Source of the DNA: JBFKMV01 sp041629655
GTDB taxonomy: Bacteria > Acidobacteriota > Polarisedimenticolia > Polarisedimenticolales > Polarisedimenticolaceae
Length of the DNA: 38,780 nucleotides
NCBI GenBank assembly: GCA_041629655.1
Contig: JBFKMV010000026.1
Coordinates: 1-38,780, forward strand
Direction of reading: 5' to 3'
A program made the translations under genes and the position numbers. The notes under the pieces were generated by a model. The model was not told where the DNA came from. It was given only the letters and a program-made list of their open reading frames with translations, and searched no databases. Shown piece by piece: positions 33,322 to 38,780 of the stretch; position 1 is the stretch's first letter; every line of letters starts with the position of its first letter.

Positions 33322-34474
33322 GGCCGCGACTGGGCTGCTGACCCTGCGCCGGAGCGAGGAACCGCCGCAAGGCCTCGAGGCCCTCGGCGAGGTTGTTGCG
33401 CCCGAAGCCGATGCGGAAGCGGTCGCGTGGGGTCTCGCATAGCTCGGAGCGGTAGATCCGGGCCGGCAGCAGCAGGACACCGGCCTGCTCGACCAGCCGT
33501 TCCGTGAACGCCTCGACGCCGTCGCGCCCCAGGTAGCGCGGGTAGCCGATGCAGCCGCCGTCCGGCGTGGTCCACTCGAACAGGTCGGAGTGGTCGGCCA
33601 TGAAGGCGTCCAGCAGCTCGAGGTTGCGGGCCACGATGCCGCGGTTGCGGGCGAGGATCGTCTCGCGGGCCCGCAGCGCAATCAGCGCCAGCATCTCGCT
33701 CGGCGCCGAGTTACAGATCGACAGGTAGTGCTTGATCCGCTCCATCCGCGTCAACAGCTTCCGGTCACGGCAGGCGATCCAGCCGATCCTCAGCCCGGGC
33801 AGGCCGTACGACTTGGACAATACGCCGAGCGACAGGCCCCGCTCGTAGACGTCGACCGCCTGGGGCAGGCGCCGCTCCGGTTCGCGCTCGAGCAGGCGAT
33901 ACACCTCGTCGCTGAACAGCCAGATGCCGCGCTCGCGGCACAGCGCGACCAGCCCGTCGAAGGTCGCCCGGGGAATGACCTTGCCCGTCGGGTTGTGGGG
34001 GAAGTTGATCGAGACGACCCGCGTGTTCGGGCGCAGCGCCTGCTCGACGCCCGCGATGTCGAGGTCCCAGCCGTTGGCCGGGTCGAGCGGCACGCCGGTC
34101 ACCGCGCAGATCGACAGCGGCACGGTTTCGAGCGACTGGTAGTTCGGCGTCACCACCACGGCGTGATCGTCGGCCGCCAGCAGAGCATGCATCGCGGCGT
34201 AGACGCCCTCCTCCGCGCCGGCGAAGCACAGCACGTCCGCGGCCTGCGCGTGCTCGTAGGTCGAGGCGATCGTCTCGCGAAGCGCCGGCGCGCCGAACGT
34301 CTCCGTGTAGCCGAGATGCAGGCGGTCCCACGCCTCGCGGTCCTGCGGCGTGGCAAGCGCCAGCAATTCCGACAGCGACACGCTCTGCATGTCGGACGCG
34401 CAGAGATGGTAGCGCGCCGTGAATTCCCACCTGGAGAAGAACGTTTCCAGACGGAAGTCGGGTAGTGCGGTCAC
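33308..34474 (-). CDS. PLP-dependent aminotransferase, class I/II
   Basis: This 388-residue cytoplasmic fold-type I enzyme has INFPHNPTGKVIP (Asn of the pyridine pocket), LFSDEVYRLLE (Asp pairing with the PLP nitrogen), LSKSYGLPGLRIGW with the Schiff-base Lys, and a late FRIGFGR with the carboxylate-binding Arg. It resembles the capreomycidine-synthase-like or general aspartate/aromatic aminotransferase group. Substrate is not readable. The GTG start has GGGAGGA 7 nt upstream, and a TATGAT box lies further upstream. It is divergent from the kinase gene and overlaps the lipoprotein gene at its 3' end. Confidence 0.87.
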   Translation of the reverse strand: MTALPDFRLETFFSRWEFTARYHLCASDMQSVSLSELLALATPQDREAWDRLHLGYTETFGAPALRETIASTYEHAQAADVLCFAGAEEGVYAAMHALLAADDHAVVVTPNYQSLETVPLSICAVTGVPLDPANGWDLDIAGVEQALRPNTRVVSINFPHNPTGKVIPRATFDGLVALCRERGIWLFSDEVYRLLEREPERRLPQAVDVYERGLSLGVLSKSYGLPGLRIGWIACRDRKLLTRMERIKHYLSICNSAPSEMLALIALRARETILARNRGIVARNLELLDAFMADHSDLFEWTTPDGGCIGYPRYLGRDGVEAFTERLVEQAGVLLLPARIYRSELCETPRDRFRIGFGRNNLAEGLEALRRFLAPAQGQQPSRGPTRA

Positions 34475-34494
34475 GCGAGGTTCCTCCCGCCCTC

Positions 34495-34545
34495 ATCATA
34501 CGCCCACGCCCCGTCTTGCGTCGCGTCGCTCCCGTCGCCTAGACT
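34495..34545. promoter_or_regulatory. Divergent -10-like boxes between aminotransferase and kinase genes
   Basis: On the minus strand TATGAT (34500-34495) precedes the aminotransferase GTG by 20 nt. On the plus strand TAGACT (34540-34545) lies 29 nt before the kinase ATG. The whole spacer is 100 nt, so both promoters are compact. No -35 boxes are convincing. Confidence 0.35.
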
Positions 34546-34574
34546 CGCCGGTGCGCGACTCGAGGAGCAAAGCC

Positions 34575-36557
34575 ATGACCCCGCAGCCAGACCCGGTGCT
34601 GTCGCATTACCGCCTGGCCGACCGGATCGGCGAAGGCGGCATGGGCGTGGTCTACCGTGCGGTCGACACGAAGCTCCGCCGCGACGTGGCGATCAAGTTC
34701 CTGTCCAAAGAGCCGTTGTCGAAGCAGCGGGCGGAGTCGTTCCTGCGCGAGGCCCGTCTCGCCGCCGCGCTGAATCACCCCAACGTCTGCACCGTCCACG
34801 AGGTGGGCGAGGTACCGGAGGGCGAGACGCCGCTGCTCGCGGACGGCTTCCGCCCGCCCGCCCGGACCCCGTTCCTGGTGATGGAGCTGGTCGAGGCCGC
34901 GCCGCTCGACGAACGGCGCCCGGCGGGTCCGCTCGCACTAAACGAGTTGCTCGACGTGGCCGTCCAGATCGCCGACGCGCTCACCGAGGCGCATGCCCGC
35001 GGGATCGTGCATCGCGACCTCAAGCCGGGAAACGTGATGGTCACGGCGGACGGTCGGGTCAAGATCCTCGACTTCGGGGTCGCCCGGACCTCGACGCAGG
35101 CGCTGGACCAGGAGTCGGCGACGATCACCCTGGGAGAAGGCCTCAGCGGCACGCCCGCCTACATGTCCCCGGAACAGGCGCGCGGCGAGCAGGTCGACGC
35201 GCGCTCCGACATCTTCTCGTTCGGTACGATGCTCTACGAGCTGGTCGCAGGGCGACGCCCGTTTCTCGGCGACTCGACGCCCCGCACGCTGGTGCAGGTG
35301 CTGGAGGCGGAGCCACAACCGCTTTCGGAACAGCGCAGCGATCTTCCGCCGGAGCTCGAGCGAATCGTGGGGCGTTGTCTGCGCAAGCAACCCGAGCGGC
35401 GCTACAACGACACGCGGGACCTGCTGAACGCGCTCCAGGACCTCCGCGCGGCCGGGGAACACGGGCGGGTGCAGGCCGGCGTGGGGCCCGCGTCTTCCGA
35501 TCCCCGGCAGGACGCCCTGGCCGCCTGGTGCGCGAAACAGCGCATCCCGGGATTCAAGGCCGAGACGGTCGCGCAGATCTTCGGGTACGTGATCGGGCAG
35601 CAGGAGCCGGGAGGGGGCTGGCCCGGTCAGGGAGATCACTGGTCGGAGGTCAAGACCGCCTGCATCCTGAAGGCACTGGCCGGCCTCGGATACGACGCGG
35701 ATTCCCGATGGACCGTTGGCGAGGGGCCGGCCCGTGTCGACGGAGGCATCCGGCCATCGCTCGACTTCCTCTCGCGGAAGTTCTCGCGACTGACGCTCAC
35801 CGGAGGTCTGGTCGGTGAGGACCTCTGGGACACCTGCCAGGCGTTGCTCGCGCTCGCCGCCTTCGGCGAGCACGACGCCGGGAAACAGTACGTCGCCGAG
35901 ATCCGCACGAGATGGCAGGAGCACTATCGCCGCGCCTGCGAGTCCGTTCCGCGAATCAGCTGGTCCGGCCCGAGCTACCTCAGCGCGATGGGCGACGTGC
36001 TGGCTGCCTACCGGTCCATCCTCGACGTCGAGTCGCCGCTCGGCGAGATGCTCCGGCTGCTCGGATCGCTCGAGCAGCGGCGGCAGGGCCGCCCGACGGG
36101 CGCGTACGAGGCGGTCAACTCCGACGACCCGGGCAAGCACCGCTGGAACACGGCGCTGGTCCTGCGCTCCCTGGCGGCCTGGCCGGCGACGGACCCCGAG
36201 GCGGTCGCGCGCACCGCGTCCTGGATCCTGGACCAGCTCGATCGCGCGGACCGCTGGCTGGGGCCGACGGACCGGGAATCGCCGATGTACCTGGCCCGCT
36301 GCCTGGACGGGCTGCACGCGGCCGCGCCGCACGCCGCCGGCGCCCTGGCGGGCAGGATCGGACAGGCGCTCGAATACGGCAATGCGCGCCTCGACGCGTT
36401 GTGGTCCCCGCTGGAGGACCGGCGGACGGGCGACCTGAAAGCGTATTCCGCCGTCGTCGAGTACCTGTCCCGGTTGACGCTCGCGGTTCCCGCCGGGCTG
36501 GTGGTCGGCGGGTTCGATCCCCGGGCAACGGAGTCGGAGGGACATCATCCTCGATGA
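34575..36557 (+). CDS. Hanks-type Ser/Thr protein kinase fused to an alpha/alpha-toroid-like domain
   Basis: This 660-residue protein has a kinase domain at about 10-285. It carries the glycine loop IGEGGMGVVYRA, Lys 41 in VAIKF, catalytic HRDLKPGN (Asp 148), DFG (Asp 166) and GTPAYMSPEQ, so it looks active. After a short linker the C-terminal half (about 315-650) has repeated paired helices with GGGWPG, WDTCQALLALAAF and WNTALVLRSLAAW, like terpene-cyclase/prenyltransferase toroids. It has no transmembrane helix, unlike many bacterial kinases. The ATG has GAGGAG 7 nt upstream; an in-frame GTG at 34551 is possible. The next gene overlaps its stop as ATGA. Confidence 0.85.
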   Translation: MTPQPDPVLSHYRLADRIGEGGMGVVYRAVDTKLRRDVAIKFLSKEPLSKQRAESFLREARLAAALNHPNVCTVHEVGEVPEGETPLLADGFRPPARTPFLVMELVEAAPLDERRPAGPLALNELLDVAVQIADALTEAHARGIVHRDLKPGNVMVTADGRVKILDFGVARTSTQALDQESATITLGEGLSGTPAYMSPEQARGEQVDARSDIFSFGTMLYELVAGRRPFLGDSTPRTLVQVLEAEPQPLSEQRSDLPPELERIVGRCLRKQPERRYNDTRDLLNALQDLRAAGEHGRVQAGVGPASSDPRQDALAAWCAKQRIPGFKAETVAQIFGYVIGQQEPGGGWPGQGDHWSEVKTACILKALAGLGYDADSRWTVGEGPARVDGGIRPSLDFLSRKFSRLTLTGGLVGEDLWDTCQALLALAAFGEHDAGKQYVAEIRTRWQEHYRRACESVPRISWSGPSYLSAMGDVLAAYRSILDVESPLGEMLRLLGSLEQRRQGRPTGAYEAVNSDDPGKHRWNTALVLRSLAAWPATDPEAVARTASWILDQLDRADRWLGPTDRESPMYLARCLDGLHAAAPHAAGALAGRIGQALEYGNARLDALWSPLEDRRTGDLKAYSAVVEYLSRLTLAVPAGLVVGGFDPRATESEGHHPR

Positions 36558-37393
36558 AACGCAGCACCACAGCGCTCGCCCTGCTCTGTTTCTGCCTGGT
36601 CTGCCCGGCGCGGGCCGAGGAGGACGCGCTTCCGATCATCGAGCAGGCCTTTGAGGCGGCCGAGGCGAACCTGGCCCTCGCGCGGCTCTACGTGTTCCAC
36701 GAGCGCGTCGAGGAGCGCCGCTTCAACAAACGGGGCGAGGAGAAGAAGCGCGAATCCAAGACCTACGACGTGACCCTGCTGGAGAGCGGCGAGTACCGGA
36801 GACTGATCGCGATCAACGACAGACCGCTCTACCCGGCGACCGCGGCGAAGGAGCAGAAAAGGTTCGAAAAGCACGTCAAGAAAGTACTGAACGAGACTCC
36901 GAAGCAGCGCGAGAAGCGGCTGGCCAGGATCGAGCGGGGCCACCAAGAGGGCGTGGAATTTCTGGCGCAGATCACGAAGGCCTTCGACTTCCGGCTGATC
37001 GGACAGGACGAGATCGCCGGCGTCGCCACGCACGTCATCACCGCCGAGCCGAAGGACGGCTACCAGCCGATCTCCCGCGAGACCAAGGTCTTGACCCGGG
37101 TGCGGGCGAAGCTGTGGATCTCCAGGGACGACCACGCCTGGGTCAAGGCGGAGATCGAGACCCTTGACAACATCACGTGGGCCCTGATCTTCAAGCTCCG
37201 CCAGGGCGCGACGATCCGGTTCCAGCAGCGCCGATTCAACGACGAGGTCTGGCTGATGGAGCACTGGTCCGTGCGCCTCCGGGCCAGGCTGGCGTTCGTC
37301 TACAAGCTCAACGGCGAGTTCACGGGCACTTACAGCAACTTCCGCAAGTTCACGACCGACGCGACCGCCGTCCACACAGACGCGGCGCGGTGA
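36554..37393 (+). CDS. Exported protein of unknown function, kinase-coupled (LolA-like fold possible)
   Basis: This 279-residue protein has a signal peptide (about 1-21, core LALLCFCLVCPARA). The mature part has a long basic stretch (about 55-135, KRGEEKKRESK, QREKRLARIERGHQ). Strand-rich sequence follows (FDFRLIGQDEIAGVATHVI, KLWISRDDHAWVKAEIE, WSVRLRARLAFVYKLNGEF), the pattern of LolA/outer-membrane lipoprotein-sorting-like half-barrels. That similarity is by eye only. Its ATG overlaps the kinase stop by 4 nt, so translation is coupled and it may be a target or sensor partner of the kinase. It converges on the RRM gene terminator. Confidence 0.7.
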   Translation: MKRSTTALALLCFCLVCPARAEEDALPIIEQAFEAAEANLALARLYVFHERVEERRFNKRGEEKKRESKTYDVTLLESGEYRRLIAINDRPLYPATAAKEQKRFEKHVKKVLNETPKQREKRLARIERGHQEGVEFLAQITKAFDFRLIGQDEIAGVATHVITAEPKDGYQPISRETKVLTRVRAKLWISRDDHAWVKAEIETLDNITWALIFKLRQGATIRFQQRRFNDEVWLMEHWSVRLRARLAFVYKLNGEFTGTYSNFRKFTTDATAVHTDAAR

Positions 37394-37415
37394 GGTCGGC
37401 CTGACGCTCGGGGCA

Positions 37416-37443
37416 CAAAAAAGGCGCCCCCGGAGGGGCGCCT
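37416..37443 (-). terminator. Rho-independent terminator of the RRM gene
   Basis: AGGCGCCCC (37422-37430) and GGGGCGCCT (37435-37443) form a perfect 9-bp stem with a 4-nt loop. On the minus strand the stem is followed by a six-T run (37422-37417; the first T also closes the stem), the classical terminator layout, 32 nt after the RRM stop. On the plus strand no T-run follows, so termination of the convergent kinase operon here would be weaker. Confidence 0.85.
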
Positions 37444-37474
37444 GCTAATCAGCTTCGAACAGATCCGGGGTCGA

Positions 37475-37774
37475 TCAGAACCCGCGGTAACCGCCGCGGT
37501 TGCCGCCGCCGCCACCGCCGCTGTTGCGCTCACGCGCCTCGTTGACTTTCAGCGCCCGTCCGTCGAGCTGGTGACCGTCCAGCTCGCGGATGGCCTTGTC
37601 GGCGTCTTCCTTGCTGCCCATCTCGACGAACCCGAAGCCACGGGGACGCCCGGACTCGCGGTCCATCACAAGGTGAACCTCTTCGACCTTGCGCTCGTTC
37701 TGCTCGAACAGCGAGCGCACCGCGGACTCCTCGGCGCTGAAGGGCAGGTTGCCGACGTACAATCTCGTTCCCAT
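37475..37774 (-). CDS. RRM-type RNA-binding protein with Gly-rich tail
   Basis: This 99-residue single-domain protein has one RNA recognition motif at about 2-78. RNP2 is LYVGNLPF and RNP1 is RGFGFVEM; both aromatic stacking residues are present. The last 15 residues are Gly/Asn/Arg-rich (GGGGGGNRGGYRGF), as in cyanobacterial and proteobacterial Rbp proteins, many of which are cold-induced RNA chaperones. The ATG has GAGGAG 8 nt upstream; a GTG one codon earlier is possible. A consensus-like promoter lies far upstream, leaving a structured leader of about 160 nt. A strong terminator follows, so the gene is monocistronic. Confidence 0.92.
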   Translation of the reverse strand: MGTRLYVGNLPFSAEESAVRSLFEQNERKVEEVHLVMDRESGRPRGFGFVEMGSKEDADKAIRELDGHQLDGRALKVNEARERNSGGGGGGNRGGYRGF

Positions 37775-37936
37775 CACTCACACTCCTCGCCCCCGTTTTC
37801 GGGAGCATCTACATCGGGTTCCCGGCCCATGACTCCAACCAGGGGTCAGGATTCGGTGCCGAAGCTGTGACACTTCGGCCTCGGCTTCGGCACGGCAAAA
37901 ACTCGTTTCTGTACGATTGATTGCGACCGGGAACCT
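37775..37936 (-). promoter_or_regulatory. Structured 5' leader of the RRM gene
   Basis: From the predicted start near 37936 the leader is about 160 nt. GGTTCCCGG at its very 5' end (37935-37927) is perfectly complementary to CCGGGAACC (37825-37817), and the pairing extends inward by a G-U and a C-G. This closes a domain containing a perfect 10-bp stem GTGCCGAAGC/GCTTCGGCAC (37893-37884 with 37865-37856). A third hairpin with an AAAA loop (37805-37790) abuts the ribosome-binding site. Folding is strong enough to suggest cis-regulation, by temperature or by the RRM protein itself (inference). Confidence 0.5.
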
Positions 37937-37942
37937 GCGGGC

Positions 37943-37971
37943 AAGGTAGCGCTACCCGGCGATCCTGTCAA
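37943..37971 (-). promoter_or_regulatory. Sigma70-type promoter of the RRM gene
   Basis: On the minus strand a perfect TTGACA (37971-37966) is followed after exactly 17 nt by TACCTT (37948-37943). The predicted start is near 37936. The -10 is weak but the -35 and spacing are ideal. A second, less likely -10 (TACAAA, 38010-38005) lies upstream. Confidence 0.6.
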
Positions 37972-38039
37972 TGGGGCCGGGCGGCGAACAACCGACGCCA
38001 TCGATTTGTAGCGCCCCGCCGCGCTTTAGGACGCGGTCG

Positions 38040-38234
38040 TCACACCGGGCAGCTCATGTCCTGCCCGCAGCACATCGGCGACTTGACCTTGCCGTGGCCC
38101 TCGGGGCACTTGGCGATGTCGACCGTCTTGCCGCCGTCCAGCTTCAGCGTGTCGTGCACCAGCTCCTTGCCGCAGTGGCCGCAGGTCATCGTGCCGACGC
38201 TCATCCCGCACTTCTTGCACTCGTAGATCGCCAT
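38040..38234 (-). CDS. Small zinc-ribbon protein
   Basis: This 64-residue protein begins MAIYECKKCGMSVGTMTCGH. Two CxxC pairs (CKKC, CGHC) form a rubredoxin-like or zinc-ribbon knuckle. The C-terminus has KCPEGHGKVKSPMCCGQDMSC with four more Cys, so up to two metal sites are possible. Such small proteins are common companions of redox or RNA-binding functions, but no role can be assigned. GGAGGAG lies upstream of the ATG. It is transcribed toward the RRM gene, but that gene has its own promoter. Confidence 0.78.
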   Translation of the reverse strand: MAIYECKKCGMSVGTMTCGHCGKELVHDTLKLDGGKTVDIAKCPEGHGKVKSPMCCGQDMSCPV

Positions 38235-38269
38235 GGGAACGTAGCTCCTCCGTCTGTTCGTGGCCCGTA

Positions 38270-38280
38270 TTGTGTCACAA
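38270..38280. promoter_or_regulatory. Perfect palindrome TTGTGTCACAA
   Basis: An 11-nt perfect inverted repeat with a single central base lies in the divergent spacer between the zinc-ribbon and symporter genes, 36 nt before the zinc-ribbon ATG. It is AT-rich relative to its surroundings and could be an operator. It lacks the 6-nt spacer of CRP sites. Confidence 0.25.
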
Positions 38281-38344
38281 CGTACCGGCCGCTGCACGAG
38301 GGGTCCCGGTTTCGAGCCCGGCTTCCGCGCAGCCGACCCCGTGT

Positions 38345-38350
38345 TAAGCT
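38345..38350 (+). promoter_or_regulatory. -10-like box TAAGCT before the symporter genes
   Basis: TAAGCT ends 9 nt before the ATG at 38360. No ribosome-binding site lies between them, so the transcript is predicted to be leaderless or to have a leader of a few nt. Confidence 0.38.
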
Positions 38351-38359
38351 CGCACCTCG

Positions 38360-38731
38360 ATGCCGGACGCAGGCCAACCGCCGGAGCCGACGATCGACGT
38401 CCGCGACCGCCGCATCGCCGAATCGATCCATCGCTACTGGCGCAAGAACGTGCGCGTGATGGTCGTGTGTCTCGTGGTCTGGGCCGTCGCGGGACTCGGT
38501 TGCGGGGTGCTGTTCGCCGACGCGCTGAACCGGTTCAGCATCGGCGGTTTTCCGCTCGGGTTCTGGTTCGCGCAACAGGGCAGCATCCTGGTCTTCGTGC
38601 TGGTGATCCTGGTCTACGGGCTGGCGCTCAACCGCCTGGACGCCGCGCACCGGCTGGAGCTCGAGGAGATTCTCGCCAGCCACGCCGTCGATGACGACCC
38701 GACAGGTGCGCCGACGCCAGAGGCCCGATGA
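38360..38731 (+). CDS. DUF4212 putative sodium:solute symporter small subunit
   Basis: This 123-residue membrane protein has two helices (about 33-53 and 70-93). The signature HRYWRKNVRVMVVCLVVWAV, then FADALNRFSIGGFPLGFWFA and QQGSILVFVLVILVYGLALN identify DUF4212. These proteins are encoded directly before an SSS-family sodium:solute (acetate-like) symporter, thought to be the large subunit. Here the next gene starts inside its stop (ATGA), as expected. The C-terminal tail is acidic and cytoplasmic. Confidence 0.92.
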   Translation: MPDAGQPPEPTIDVRDRRIAESIHRYWRKNVRVMVVCLVVWAVAGLGCGVLFADALNRFSIGGFPLGFWFAQQGSILVFVLVILVYGLALNRLDAAHRLELEEILASHAVDDDPTGAPTPEAR

Positions 38732-38780
38732 GCATCAAGCTCTGGACGTTCCTGTTCGTCGGCGTGACGTTCGGGATCTA
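38728..38780 (+). CDS. Start of sodium:solute symporter large subunit, truncated by window edge
   Basis: Only the first 17 codons are visible (MSIKLWTFLFVGVTFGI), a hydrophobic first membrane segment. The ATG overlaps the DUF4212 stop by 4 nt. Identity rests on the well-known DUF4212/SSS-symporter gene pairing and the matching N-terminus; the body of the protein is outside the window. Confidence 0.7.
   Translation, partial: MSIKLWTFLFVGVTFGI

Noticed and set aside
1..38780. UGA reassigned to an amino acid throughout this genome
   Set aside because: Several intact genes end naturally at TGA with neighbours correctly spaced (dus, Rrf2, DUF2254), so only the single TGA at 10457 needs recoding.
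1..38780. tRNA genes, rRNA, CRISPR arrays, insertion sequences, attachment sites
   Set aside because: Reading both strands, I found no cloverleaf, spaced direct repeats, transposase or integrase sequence, or terminal inverted repeats that would support any of these.

Overview
The window is about 38.8 kb of very GC-rich bacterial chromosome, densely packed with protein genes. I see no tRNA, rRNA, CRISPR array, transposase or phage gene. Signal peptides, beta-barrel and lipoprotein-type exports, a bactofilin, secreted VCBS/ASPIC-UnbV and TPR proteins, DUF1579, a Hanks-type kinase and a sodium:solute symporter small subunit suggest a Gram-negative environmental heterotroph. Acidobacteriota or a deltaproteobacterial-type lineage would fit. 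No ribosomal marker is present, so this is an impression only.

Layout. 1-3716 (+): 5'-truncated tRNA-dihydrouridine synthase, Rrf2 regulator, M24 peptidase, DUF2254 membrane protein. 3771-8357 (-): a five-gene run of helix-hairpin-helix protein, pentapeptide-repeat/bactofilin-like fusion, bactofilin, alpha/beta hydrolase and ChaN-like lipoprotein. 8540-12592 (+): a huge exported VCBS - ASPIC/UnbV - thioredoxin - TPR protein whose reading frame is interrupted by a single in-frame TGA. 12641-16288 (+): metal (probably zinc) uptake locus with a small His/Cys protein, outer-membrane protein, binding protein and permease, but no ATPase. 16379-17022 (+): two small genes. 17019-21762 (-): M1 aminopeptidase and an aconitase-superfamily enzyme with its swivel domain first. 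21828-23253 (+): alpha/beta hydrolase and a small exported unknown. 23301-24822 (-): DUF1579 protein and SAM methyltransferase. 24922-26532 (+): TerB-like/trypsin-like membrane protease. 26898-33321 (+): very large secreted putative metalloprotease, exported unknown, MotB-like and MotA-like pair, lipoprotein. 33308-34474 (-): aminotransferase. 34575-37393 (+): Ser/Thr kinase fused to an alpha/alpha-toroid-like domain, and an exported partner. 37475-38234 (-): RRM protein with a long folded leader, and a zinc ribbon. 38360-38780 (+): DUF4212 and the first codons of a sodium:solute symporter.

The strongest hunt result is the in-frame TGA at 10457-10459 (codon 640). Translation downstream stays in phase and protein-like, and a hairpin starts 18 nt after the codon with its apical loop beginning 26 nt after it, as in bacterial SECIS elements. 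I propose a candidate giant exported selenoprotein with a WCAPC thioredoxin domain in the same chain. Other leads are a structured 5' leader on the RRM gene, several Pribnow-like boxes placed 6-11 nt before start codons (leaderless or near-leaderless transcription), a bactofilin cytoskeleton cluster, and the kinase-toroid fusion. All functional calls are by eye from motifs; no database search was run.
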